A stretch of DNA of 24,715 bases, from the NCBI GenBank assembly GCA_046155225.1, contig JBJXED010000164.1, positions 1 through 24,715 of the forward strand. Reading direction: 5' to 3'. The stretch is from JAKFVA01 sp046155225. Its GTDB lineage: Bacteria; Pseudomonadota; Gammaproteobacteria; Burkholderiales; Burkholderiaceae_C. Below, piece after piece: positions 14,808 through 22,046 of this stretch. The stretch's first letter is position 1, and each line of letters begins with the position of its first letter. The notes under the pieces were generated by a model, which made no database searches, had not been told where the DNA came from, and saw nothing but the letters and a program-made list of their open reading frames with translations. The translations under genes and the position numbers were made by a program.

Positions 14808-15314
14808 TTAAAACTTGGAGAGAACTGACTCGGCCAGCGCAAAATCAGTCGGCTCCAAGTCCATGCTCTCAAGGAGAACTTTGGCCGGGTTTCTTGCGCA
14901 CTGGTCAAGGCGGGACTGCATTATTCCTATCCAGGTCGCGCCCAGCAAGAGGTAGAGCGCGGTTTTTTTATGGTTGGGGTGGCGGGTCAAGGCCCGCAGA
15001 AAATCCTCCGGGTTGCGGCGCAGCAGACCCTGCACTTTCATGTGGGCCGGGCCGTTGCCAATGAGGTCTACAACCCCCTGGTCCAGGAAGTAGTTGGTGG
15101 TAGCGCGGCACGCGGTTGTAAAGCCGGGATTGGGGTGGACGGGCTCGGCCTCGAAGTCATGCGACAGGTAGGCAAGATTCCACGCTTCAAAACTTCCGGC
15201 AAGAAAGGGAGACTGGCCTGGCCCGACCAGCAAGCCTCCCAAGTTTAGGTCGTAGTCTTGCACTGGTTTGGGGGAATAGCGGTAGGCTCCCTTGGGGGTG
15301 TGGGTCTTTTTCAC
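14808..15314 (-). CDS. Hypothetical protein, accessory patch
   Basis: A 168-residue protein I do not recognise. It has no signal peptide. There is one hydrophobic stretch (TALYLLLGATWIGIM, about residues 120-134), which is weak for a membrane span, and aromatic- and proline-rich motifs such as SFEAWNLAYLSHDFE. The start is a GTG with AAGGGA seven bases upstream, and an in-frame TAA lies two codons further up, which together support a real gene. It lies inside the patch bounded by the 41-bp repeats and is transcribed away from the toxin-antitoxin pair. Function unknown. Confidence 0.6.
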   Translation of the reverse strand: MKKTHTPKGAYRYSPKPVQDYDLNLGGLLVGPGQSPFLAGSFEAWNLAYLSHDFEAEPVHPNPGFTTACRATTNYFLDQGVVDLIGNGPAHMKVQGLLRRNPEDFLRALTRHPNHKKTALYLLLGATWIGIMQSRLDQCARNPAKVLLESMDLEPTDFALAESVLSKF

Positions 15315-15414
15315 GTCTTAATCCCTTTGAATTCAGGGCTGGTTTTTGGTCCCGTCGAATACCTTGGCTTGCAAATGGTTGCGGTTTTGGGCCGACTTGG
15401 GGGCTTTGACAAGC

Positions 15415-15461
15415 TTGCGCAGAAAACGTGAGTAGGGCTAAAATTAATACTGTTATCAGTA
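15415..15461 (+). promoter_or_regulatory. Candidate autoregulated promoter of the toxin-antitoxin pair
   Basis: TTGCGC (15415-15420) and TAAAAT (15439-15444) are 18 bp apart, a weak sigma-70 candidate. Immediately downstream, TACTG-ttat-CAGTA (15448-15461) is a perfect inverted repeat where the transcript would start, 15 bp before the antitoxin ATG. This is the position expected for an antitoxin operator. The rest of 15315-15476 shows no gene. Confidence 0.45.
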
Positions 15462-15476
15462 CCGAAAAGAGGCCAA

Positions 15477-15770
15477 ATGAACGTCATCACCGTCGCGGAA
15501 ATTAAACGCAGTGGCTTTGCAGTGCTGGAGACGGCATTAGCTCGCGGCCCGGTGCACTTGATGAAGCGCAACCGCCCGAGCGCGGTGGTGCTGCTGGAGG
15601 CCGATTATGCTAGGTTGTGTCGGCAAGCTGGCCAAGCGGTGCAGATGGATTCGGCGAGTGCTTTGGACATTTTCCTCAGCCAGCCGCTGGGGCCTGAGCC
15701 TGGGATGCTGGATGACGCTGCGATGCAGCAACGGCTTGCAGAGTTGCGCGAGGGTTGGAGCGAGCGGTGA
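15477..15770 (+). CDS. Phd/YefM-type antitoxin
   Basis: A 97-residue protein whose first ~55 residues match the Phd/YefM antitoxin fold: MNVITVAEIKRSGFAVLE, then HLMKRNRPSAVVLLEADY, with the usual 'prevent host death' pattern. The acidic, leucine-rich C-terminal part (about residues 60-97) would wrap the toxin. Antitoxins of this type bind their operator and neutralise the partner toxin. The ATG has GAGG at 15469-15472. Its stop overlaps the GTG start of the PIN-domain gene by 4 bp (GTGA), so the two are translationally coupled. Confidence 0.85.
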   Translation: MNVITVAEIKRSGFAVLETALARGPVHLMKRNRPSAVVLLEADYARLCRQAGQAVQMDSASALDIFLSQPLGPEPGMLDDAAMQQRLAELREGWSER

Positions 15771-16186
15771 CGGTGTTTCTCGATGCCTGCGTGCTGATTT
15801 ATCGCTTTGAGGGGCATCCCAATTTCAAGCAGTCTGCGGATGATCTGATTGTCCACTTGACGCAAGACCAGACTGCACCAGCGCTGGCGGTGTCGAGGCT
15901 AACGTTGCTGGAATGCCGGGTCAAACCACTGCGCGAGCGCAATCAGGTTTTGCTGCAGCGCTATGACGATTTTTTCCGCGCGGTGCGGGTGCAGGAGCTG
16001 AGCGCTGCCGTGGTGGGCATGGCCACAGAAATCCGCGCTCGCTATGGCCTCAAGACGCCTGATGCGCTGCAAGCTGCAAGCGCACTCACCTTGGAACAGC
16101 CGGTGGTCTTTGTAACGGGCGATCAGGTGTTTGAGCGGGTGCCGGGGTTGGATGTGCGGTTGATTGGGACGCGAGTTACGCGGTAA
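15767..16186 (+). CDS. PIN-domain ribonuclease toxin (VapC-like)
   Basis: A 139-residue PIN domain with the four acidic positions of VapC nucleases visible: Asp in VFLDACVLIY, Glu in LTLLECRVKP, Asp in KTPDALQAAS and Asp in FVTGDQVFE. VapC toxins cleave tRNA or rRNA in the cytoplasm. The GTG at 15767 is chosen over the TTG at 15755 because it overlaps the antitoxin stop and has GGAG at 15757-15760. The catalytic set is intact, so the toxin should be functional. It is convergent with the pseudogene downstream, with only 3 bp between the stops. Confidence 0.88.
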   Translation: MTVFLDACVLIYRFEGHPNFKQSADDLIVHLTQDQTAPALAVSRLTLLECRVKPLRERNQVLLQRYDDFFRAVRVQELSAAVVGMATEIRARYGLKTPDALQAASALTLEQPVVFVTGDQVFERVPGLDVRLIGTRVTR

Positions 16187-16189
16187 ACC

Positions 16190-16713
16190 TCAGACGCGCT
16201 TGCCCTTGACCCAGACTTTGATTTTTTCATCCAGCCGTGCCAACTCTGTGCCGCAGACCAGATCAATGTTCAAGGCGCTCGCTAATTTCTTTTCGGCGTC
16301 CCGCAAAGGTCGATAACTGGCCAGCATGCCGCGTGTTCCGAGACCGCCAACGCGGCGACATACTTCGGCCAGCTTGAACAAGGTGTCATTAGCCTCAGTG
16401 TGTTGTTCTGCGTCCATTCGCGCGGTTTTGCATTCGATGACAAACAGTCGGTTGCGTGCCATGAAGGCGACGTCCATCTCGTTCTTGACGCCATCCCGGT
16501 CCAGCACCACGAAATTGGCTGCCTTGTCGCGCAAGGCCAGTTCCCCATGCAACGCGCGAACGCTGCGATAAACAAAGTGCTCCAGCCACGCGTGTCTGCA
16601 ATCAGCGCGTACAAGGGTTCGGTGACGATTTGCGGGTTGAGTCCGCAAACCGCCAACAAAATCCTGCGCGGGAAATTGGCGGGGGCGGTGGGTCTTGCGC
16701 TGGAAGTGCTCAT
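16190..16713 (-). pseudogene. Chimeric CRISPR ancillary pseudogene: Cas_NE0113-type CARF start joined to DUF1887 (Can2/Card1) nuclease end
   Basis: From the ATG at 16713, one frame gives FPRRILLAVCGLNPQIVTEP then LYAL (about 16602-16671), the conserved opening of Cas_NE0113-family CARF proteins. From about 16595 the similarity continues in a different frame: AWLEHFVYRSVRAL, then VKNEMDVAFMARNRLFVIEC and KT, then LFKLAEVCRRVGGLGTRGML and DEKIKVWV to the stop. That is the C-terminal PD-(D/E)xK nuclease of DUF1887 proteins, the cyclic-oligoadenylate-activated effectors of type III CRISPR systems. The nucleotide-sensing CARF core is missing and the halves are out of frame, so no working effector is encoded. 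The simplest reading is a deletion that fused two neighbouring ancillary genes. Confidence 0.75.
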
Positions 16714-16750
16714 GGCGGCCAGTTTACGCAGCGTTGATGCCAGCACTTGA

Positions 16751-16768
16751 GGCGGCAAGCTTGCCGCC
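16751..16768. repeat. Perfect 18-bp palindrome
   Basis: GGCGGCAAGCTTGCCGCC reads the same on both strands and lies in the gap upstream of the pseudogene, 33 bp before repeat copy C. It could be a protein-binding site or a 7-bp stem with a 4-nt loop. There is no T tract on either side. Apart from this palindrome and copy C, the 263-bp gap 16714-16976 shows nothing assignable. Confidence 0.6.
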
Positions 16769-16800
16769 CAAAATTGAGCCCAAACGCTTAATTCCCGTTG

Positions 16801-16874
16801 TTTTTAAGCGTTTTATGCCGCTGGCCAAGGTAAAGCTTGCCGGATGCGCTATGAATTTTGAAGTGCTGAAAAAG
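16801..16874 (+). repeat. Dispersed repeat, copy C (right flank of accessory patch)
   Basis: The first 41 bp are identical to 14587-14627 and in the same orientation. It continues as gcgctatgaattttgaagtgct. Together with copy B it brackets the 2.2 kb accessory patch. Confidence 0.9.
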
Positions 16875-16976
16875 GGCTTTTTGCCCTCGGCTTTCAGGCC
16901 CAGCGCTGCGCCCGATTGCCGATAACATCAACCACCGGTTGCAGCCGCAGCCACCGCTTTAGTTTTGGAGGATTTC

Positions 16977-17444
16977 ATGGAAACCAAACCCCCTGTGCCG
17001 CCTTTTGATGCCGAGTCCGCCGCCAAAAAAGCCCGCATGGCCGAAGACGCCTGGAACACGCGCGACCCGGAAAAAGTGATCTTGGTCTACACCGCCGACA
17101 CGGTTTGGCGCAACCGCGCTGAATTCCCCCAAGGGCAGGCCGAGATCAAGGCGTTTTTGCAGCGCAAATGGGCCAAAGAGCTCGACTACCGGTTGATCAA
17201 GGAAGTCTGGGCCTTTACTGGCAACCGGATCGCCGCACGGTTTGCCTACGAATGGCACGACGATTCGGGCCAATGGTTTCGCAGCTACGGCAACGAAAAC
17301 TGGGAATTCAATGCGTACGGCTTCATGCAGCGGCGCATTGCCAGCATCAATGATTTGCCGATCAAAGAGGGCGACCGCAAATTCTTCTGGCCGCTGGGCC
17401 GCCGCCCCGACGATCACCCCGGTTTGAGCGATTTGGGGCTGTGA
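16977..17444 (+). CDS. NTF2-like (DUF1348/SnoaL-fold) protein
   Basis: A 155-residue protein of the DUF1348 NTF2-like family, with EDAWNTRDPEKVILVYTADT, VWRNRAEFPQG, IKAFLQRKWAKELDYRL and RFAYEWHDDSGQWFRSYGNE. The fold is a cone-shaped dimer with a hydrophobic pocket. The function of this family is not established. The ATG at 16977 is chosen because GGAGG (16967-16971) is ideally spaced, so the TTG at 16965 is excluded. It is the first ordinary gene after the accessory patch and ends 96 bp before the histidine kinase. Confidence 0.85.
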   Translation: METKPPVPPFDAESAAKKARMAEDAWNTRDPEKVILVYTADTVWRNRAEFPQGQAEIKAFLQRKWAKELDYRLIKEVWAFTGNRIAARFAYEWHDDSGQWFRSYGNENWEFNAYGFMQRRIASINDLPIKEGDRKFFWPLGRRPDDHPGLSDLGL

Positions 17445-17540
17445 CGGGCCACGGGGCGCAGTGAGCGCTTGGCAAATAGCCTATAACCTGCACCACCGTT
17501 GTGCGCACCATTCTGACGCGGGGCTTGCTAATAGAAGCGT

Positions 17541-18836
17541 ATGAAGCAACGCATGAATTCCGGGCCGCCGCTTGTCGCCATGCAAATTGAGTCGGCGCAC
17601 GGGCCTGACGCCGGGCATTGGTGGCAGCACCAGCTCGGGCTGCTGCTTGAATCGACCGGCGAGGGGATTTTTGGCATTGACCTGGACGGCCGCTGCATGT
17701 TTGTGAATCGCGCCGCCGCGCAGATGCTGGGCTGGGAAGCGGGCGAGGTCCTGGGCCGGAACATGCATGAACTGGCGCACCACTCGCACAGTTGCGGCGC
17801 GCACTATGCCGAAGTCGATTGCCCGATTTTCAAGGCCTTCCGCCAGGGCCTGCCGTGCCGTATCGACAGCGAGGTGTTCTGGCGGCGTGACCGCAGCGCC
17901 TTCCCGGTGGAGTATTCAAGCTACCCGATTCTGGATGCCGGCCAAGTGCGCGGCGCGGTCATCACTTTTGTCGACATCACCGAACGCAGGCGCACCGCGG
18001 ATGCCTTGCACAAAGCCAAGCAGGAGCTGGAGCTGCGGGTGAGTGAGCGCACACAGGAGCTGTCTGCAGCGCTGGCCCAACTGCGCGAACTCTCGGCCTA
18101 CACCCACACCGTGCGCGAGGACGAGCGCACCCGCATTGCGCGCGAGGTGCATGACGAATTGGGCAGCTTGCTGGTGGCCTTGAAAATGGATGTGAACTGG
18201 CTGGGCAAGCGTTTGGGTGCGCTCGATTCGCCCAGCGCCCCGCCGGGCCAGGCGCCTGCGGGCGATGCCGCTGCCGCCCAAAACCTGCACCAGGCGATGC
18301 GCGGCAAATGCCAGAACATGAGCCATCTGATCGAGACGGCGGTGGACAACGTCGGCCGCATCATCACCGACTTGCGCCCCAGCATCCTGGATCACCAGGG
18401 CCTGTGGGCGGCGCTGGAATGGCAGGCGCACGAGTTCGCCAGCAGCGCCGAGTTGCATTGCGACTGGGCGCTGCAGGTTGACGACCACCTGGCCCTGCCC
18501 GAGCCGCTGGCCATTGCCGTGTTCCGCATCTTTCAGGAAATGCTCAGCAACGTCGGCCGGCACGCCAAGGCCAGTGCGATCACCGTGCACATTGCCGCAA
18601 ACAGTGAGCACATCACTATGGCCGTGCGTGACAACGGTGCGGGTGCCTCGCCAGGCGCGTTCGAGGCGCGCAGCGCCTACGGCGTGATGGGCATGCGCGA
18701 ACGGGCCCGGCATTTTGGCGGTACTCTCGAAATTTCGAGTACTTTAGGCTTGGGGTCAACGTTTTGCTTGCACATACCGCTCTTAAATAAAGAGCAAACG
18801 GTGCCACTTCCAGCTCCTGGCAGCGTGCAGGCATGA
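17541..18836 (+). CDS. PAS-domain sensor histidine kinase (HisKA_3, NarX-like output)
   Basis: A 431-residue kinase without membrane segments, so a cytoplasmic sensor. A PAS domain covers residues ~33-150 (EGIFGIDLDG...ITFVDITERR) with histidines and cysteines in HHSHSCGAHYAEVDCPIF that could bind a ligand or metal. A coiled coil (~152-185) leads to the HisKA_3 domain with phospho-acceptor His204 in IAREVHDELGSLL, then the HATPase domain with the N box ~333-340, DNGAG ~364-368 and YGVMGMRERARHFGG. Its stop overlaps the regulator ATG by 4 bp (ATGA). It lies immediately upstream of the cyanate operon, so control of that operon is a reasonable guess. Confidence 0.92.
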   Translation: MKQRMNSGPPLVAMQIESAHGPDAGHWWQHQLGLLLESTGEGIFGIDLDGRCMFVNRAAAQMLGWEAGEVLGRNMHELAHHSHSCGAHYAEVDCPIFKAFRQGLPCRIDSEVFWRRDRSAFPVEYSSYPILDAGQVRGAVITFVDITERRRTADALHKAKQELELRVSERTQELSAALAQLRELSAYTHTVREDERTRIAREVHDELGSLLVALKMDVNWLGKRLGALDSPSAPPGQAPAGDAAAAQNLHQAMRGKCQNMSHLIETAVDNVGRIITDLRPSILDHQGLWAALEWQAHEFASSAELHCDWALQVDDHLALPEPLAIAVFRIFQEMLSNVGRHAKASAITVHIAANSEHITMAVRDNGAGASPGAFEARSAYGVMGMRERARHFGGTLEISSTLGLGSTFCLHIPLLNKEQTVPLPAPGSVQA

Positions 18837-19468
18837 TCCGGATTTTGATCTGTGACGACCACCGCATCGTGCGCGAGGGCATCAAACAGATGCTGGCCGA
18901 CGCGAGCGACATGCAGGTGCTTGCCGAAGCCGCCAGCGCGGAGGACGCGCTGGCGCAGATTGCACGGCTCGGCGCGGCGGCGCTGGATGTGTTGCTCGTG
19001 GACATTGCCCTGCCGGGCCGCGACGGGCTCGAATTGCTCCAGCACCTGAAACAACAGCACCCTGATTTGCCGGTGCTCATGCTGTCCACCTACCCTGAAA
19101 AACAATATGCGGTGCGCTGCCTCAAGCTGGGGGCTTCGGGTTACTTGAACAAAAGCGCGGATGAGGCCGACATGCTGGCAGCACTGCGCAAAGTCGCGGC
19201 GGGCGGGGTGTACGTCACCGCCAGCACGGCCGAAGCCTTGGCGGCCGCGGTGGGCAGCAAACCTGGCCCCGAGGCGCTGTCGCACCGCGAGCACCAGGTG
19301 TTCCGTTTGCTCACGCAGGGCTGTAGCGTGAGCGAAATTGGTGCGCAGCTGAAAATTGCACCGAATACGGTCAGTACCTACCGAACCCGAATTCTGGAAA
19401 AAACCGGCGCCAAGAACGATGTGGAGCTGGCTTTGTATGCGCAGCGCCATGCCAACACCCGGTTTTAG
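18833..19468 (+). CDS. LuxR/NarL-family response regulator
   Basis: A 211-residue DNA-binding response regulator. The receiver domain has the acidic pair in LICDDHRIV (Asp8-Asp9), phospho-acceptor Asp57 in LLVDIALPG, Ser85/Thr86 in MLSTYPEK and Lys107 in GYLNKSAD. The C-terminal LuxR helix-turn-helix spans about residues 144-206 (LSHREHQVFRLLTQGCSVSE, then IAPNTVSTYRTRILEKTGAK). It is coupled to the kinase by a 4-bp overlap. The cyanate-type operon starts 163 bp further on, same direction, with an inverted repeat in the gap that could be its operator. Confidence 0.94.
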   Translation: MIRILICDDHRIVREGIKQMLADASDMQVLAEAASAEDALAQIARLGAAALDVLLVDIALPGRDGLELLQHLKQQHPDLPVLMLSTYPEKQYAVRCLKLGASGYLNKSADEADMLAALRKVAAGGVYVTASTAEALAAAVGSKPGPEALSHREHQVFRLLTQGCSVSEIGAQLKIAPNTVSTYRTRILEKTGAKNDVELALYAQRHANTRF

Positions 19469-19470
19469 CG

Positions 19471-19494
19471 CCGCTGGCACCGGTCAACCAGCGG
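19471..19494 (+). terminator. Hairpin after the response regulator
   Basis: CCGCTGG and CCAGCGG are perfect 7-bp arms with a 10-nt loop, starting 2 bp after the stop codon. The following GGTTTGT is only weakly T-rich, so termination may be partial and the downstream operon could receive read-through. Confidence 0.5.
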
Positions 19495-19561
19495 GGTTTG
19501 TAGTGCCAGCCCTACGCTGTGAAGTTGCAGGCGCGGCAATTTGGGCGTCCTGGCGTGAAAC

Positions 19562-19586
19562 GGCCTGACCGGCACGCAATCAGGCC
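19562..19586. promoter_or_regulatory. Inverted repeat upstream of the cyanate operon, candidate operator
   Basis: GGCCTGA (19562-19568) and TCAGGCC (19580-19586) form a perfect inverted repeat with an 11-nt spacer, centred about 58 bp upstream of the transporter ATG. The arm and spacer geometry suits a dimeric regulator such as the adjacent LuxR-type protein. I could not assign -35/-10 boxes. Confidence 0.35.
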
Positions 19587-19631
19587 CGGCCCTTGCGTAA
19601 GTCATGGCTTCACTCCCTAACGAGGTGTTCC

Positions 19632-21047
19632 ATGTCCCTACTACCCGCTTCCGCCACGGCTGCAGGCAGCGCCACAGCATCGGCCAGCCATGACCCTTAC
19701 AACGCTGACCGCCCCTTGATGCTGCGCTGCGGCTGCGGCGAGGACCACGCGCCCGAGGCGCACGGCCAAGCCGCTGCCGCAGCCTTGTCACAAGAGCAGA
19801 TGGGCAACAACTTCATGGAAGCGGCCTTGATCAAGGCGCTGTTTCCTGTTGATGAGGTGCGGCGCAATTTTCTGCGCGCGGTGGGCAGCAACACCGCCCG
19901 CGCCGCGATCGCCTCGTTGCTGCCGATCGGCGCGATGCAGGCGATGGCGCAAGACAAGGGCGCATTGGAGAAAAAAGACCTCAAGATCGGTTTTATCGCC
20001 ATTACCTGTGCCAGCCCGCTCATCATGGCCGACCCGCTGGGGCTGTACAAGAAAGAAGGCCTCTCCGTGCAGCTCAACAAGACCGCTGGCTGGGCCCTGA
20101 TCCGCGACAAGATGATCAACAAGGAGCATGACGCCAGCCACTTTCTCTCGCCCATGCCGATTGCCATGAGCATGGGCATCGGCTCGAATCCGATTGCCAT
20201 GAATGTGGCCAGCATCCAGAACACCAACGGCCAGGCCATCACGCTGGCCAACAAGCACAAGAACAACCGCGACCCCAAGGGCTGGAAGGGCTTCAAATTT
20301 GCCGTGCCGTTTGAATACAGCATGCACAACTTTTTGCTGCGCTACTACCTGGCAGAAAACGGCATCAACCCCGACACCGATGTGCAAATCCGCGTTACGC
20401 CGCCGCCCGAGATGGTGGCCAACCTGCGCGCGGGCAATATTGACGGCTTCCTCGGCCCCGATCCGTTTAACCAGCGTGCGGTGTATGACGAGATTGGCTT
20501 CATCCACATCCTGTCCAAGGAAATTTGGGACGGTCACCCCTGCTGCGCGTTTGGCGTGTCAGACGACTTCATCAAGCAAAACCCGAACACGTTTGCAGCG
20601 CTCTACCGTGCCATATTGAGTGCGTCCTTCATCGCGAGCAGCCCGAAAGACCGCGAACTGATGGCCAAGGTGATTGCCCCCACCCAATACCTGAACCAGC
20701 CCGAGACGGTGATTGCGCAGGTGCTCACCGGCAAATTCGCCGACGGCCTGGGCGGCATCAAGAATGTGCCCGACCGGGCCAACTTTGACCCGGTGCCCTG
20801 GCAGAGCATGGCGGTGTGGATCATGACGCAGATGAAGCGCTGGGGCTACATCAAGGGTGACGTGAATTACAAGCAGATCGCCGAGAAAGTGTTTTTGCTA
20901 ACCGACGCCAAAAAGCAGATGAAGATTGCCGGCTTCACGCCGCCCGAGGGGGCCTACAAGAAATACAAAATCATGGGCAAGGAGTTTGACCCCGCCAAGC
21001 CCGACGAGTATGTCAAGAGCTTTGCCATCAACAAAATTGCGGCTTAA
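19632..21047 (+). CDS. cynA: NrtA/CmpA/CynA-type ABC transporter substrate-binding protein (cyanate)
   Basis: A 471-residue periplasmic binding protein of the nitrate/bicarbonate/cyanate group: DLKIGFIAITCASPLIMADP, FAVPFEYSMHNFLLRYYLAE, PEMVANLRAGNIDGFLGPDP. Cyanate is inferred because cynS ends the operon. A Tat motif (RRNFLRAVG, arginines 77-78) and hydrophobic stretch with an AMA-like cleavage site lie unusually deep, after a ~75-residue leader containing LRCGCGEDHAPEAHG. The ATG at 19632 is preferred because GAGG lies six bases upstream. The next in-frame ATGs would leave the Tat motif still internal. A hairpin follows the stop, so this gene may be expressed more than the membrane genes. 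Confidence 0.85.
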   Translation: MSLLPASATAAGSATASASHDPYNADRPLMLRCGCGEDHAPEAHGQAAAAALSQEQMGNNFMEAALIKALFPVDEVRRNFLRAVGSNTARAAIASLLPIGAMQAMAQDKGALEKKDLKIGFIAITCASPLIMADPLGLYKKEGLSVQLNKTAGWALIRDKMINKEHDASHFLSPMPIAMSMGIGSNPIAMNVASIQNTNGQAITLANKHKNNRDPKGWKGFKFAVPFEYSMHNFLLRYYLAENGINPDTDVQIRVTPPPEMVANLRAGNIDGFLGPDPFNQRAVYDEIGFIHILSKEIWDGHPCCAFGVSDDFIKQNPNTFAALYRAILSASFIASSPKDRELMAKVIAPTQYLNQPETVIAQVLTGKFADGLGGIKNVPDRANFDPVPWQSMAVWIMTQMKRWGYIKGDVNYKQIAEKVFLLTDAKKQMKIAGFTPPEGAYKKYKIMGKEFDPAKPDEYVKSFAINKIAA

Positions 21048-21068
21048 CGCATCCGAAAGCATTTTTTG

Positions 21069-21106
21069 CCCCATCTCCCTTTGCGAGGGAGGGCTGGGGT
21101 GAGGGA
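21069..21106. repeat. REP-like hairpin between the binding protein and permease genes
   Basis: An interrupted stem pairs CCCCA (21069-21073) with TGGGG (21095-21099) and CTCCCT (21075-21080) with AGGGAG (21086-21091), followed by TGAGGG. The form resembles the widespread CCCTCACCCC...CTCCC...GGGAG palindromic repeats seen in many proteobacterial intergenic regions. Sitting between the first and second genes of a transporter operon, it could protect the upstream mRNA segment from 3' exonucleases. Confidence 0.7.
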
Positions 21107-21160
21107 ATCCCGGCATTCACAACACGGGCTACCCGCCCAAGCGCCATAGAGAAACACGCC

Positions 21161-22042
21161 ATGTGGAAAACACTCAACTTCAGGGCAGGCCTCGTCACAG
21201 CCTTGATTTTTCTGTCCATCCTGGGCATCTGGTATACCGCCACGCTGCCCAGTGGCGGTGCCGCGGCCAATACGCCCAAGCTAACGCTGACGGCCGAGCA
21301 GATTGAGTACAACAAGCTCTTGGGCAAAGACGCGGCAGGGGCGAACACGAACAGCAAGACCACGGGCTTTCCCACGCTGGCGCAAATGGGCAGCACCATC
21401 TGGGGCCATGTCACCAACCCGGTCTATGACAACGGCCCGAATGACAAAGGCATCCTGATACAGCTGGGCCACTCGCTGGCGCGTGTGGGCCTGGGCTTCT
21501 TGCTGGCGGCGCTGGTGGCGATACCTTTGGGGTTTGTGATTGGCATGAGCCCGCTGCTGCGCCAGGCGTTCGACCCTTTCATCCAGGTGCTCAAACCCAT
21601 CAGCCCGTTGGCCTGGATGCCGCTGGCGCTCTACACCATCAAAGATTCGTCGATCAGCGGTATTTTTGTGATCTTCATCTGCTCGGTCTGGCCCATGCTG
21701 ATCAACACCGCGTTTGGCGTTTCCGCCGTGAAGCGCGAGTGGCTGAATGTGGCCGCCACGCTGGAAGTCAGCCCGATGCGCAAAGCATTTTTGGTGATCC
21801 TGCCTGCTGCGGCACCGACCATCCTCACGGGCATGCGCATCAGCATGGGCATTGCCTGGTTGGTGATTGTCGCGGCCGAAATGCTGGTCGGCGGCACCGG
21901 TATTGGCTACTTTGTATGGAACGAGTGGAACAACCTGTCGCTCACGAACGTGATTTTCGCCATTGGCGTCATCGGTGTGGTGGGCATGTTGCTGGACCTG
22001 ACCTTCGCGCGCTTCCAGCGCCTGATTACTTATATTGAATAA
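21161..22042 (+). CDS. cynB: ABC transporter permease, cyanate-type (NrtB/CynB family)
   Basis: A 293-residue inner-membrane permease. One N-terminal span (ALIFLSILGIWYTATL) is followed by a ~75-residue external loop with DKGILIQLGHSLARVGLG, then about five more spans from LGFLLAALVAIPLGFVIG onward. The EAA loop that contacts the ATPase is near residues 204-225 (EVSPMRKAFLVILPAAAPTI, then LTGMR). It belongs to the nitrate/taurine/cyanate permease family. Its partners are the binding protein upstream and the ATPase four bases downstream. Substrate is inferred from cynS. Confidence 0.9.
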   Translation: MWKTLNFRAGLVTALIFLSILGIWYTATLPSGGAAANTPKLTLTAEQIEYNKLLGKDAAGANTNSKTTGFPTLAQMGSTIWGHVTNPVYDNGPNDKGILIQLGHSLARVGLGFLLAALVAIPLGFVIGMSPLLRQAFDPFIQVLKPISPLAWMPLALYTIKDSSISGIFVIFICSVWPMLINTAFGVSAVKREWLNVAATLEVSPMRKAFLVILPAAAPTILTGMRISMGIAWLVIVAAEMLVGGTGIGYFVWNEWNNLSLTNVIFAIGVIGVVGMLLDLTFARFQRLITYIE

Positions 22043-22046
22043 AAAC

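Noticed and set aside
14423..14908. 161-codon minus-strand frame as a complete gene
   Set aside because: Its start lies in the shadow of the 168-residue gene and its end in repeat copy B and the creatininase gene. Only the middle (about 14661-14807) has coding character.
15406..15411. Consensus TTGACA as -35 of the antitoxin promoter
   Set aside because: The only good -10 (15439-15444) is 27 bp away, too far. The weaker TTGCGC at 15415 gives an 18-bp spacer.
14569..16976. CRISPR array near the CARF/DUF1887 pseudogene
   Set aside because: I looked for regularly spaced 25-40 bp repeats and found none. The only repeats are the two 41-bp flanks, 2.2 kb apart.
19475..19489. Sigma-54 promoter upstream of the cyanate operon
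   Set aside because: TGGCAC at 19475-19480 looks like a -24 element but the -12 position reads AACC instead of TTGC, and it is part of a hairpin.
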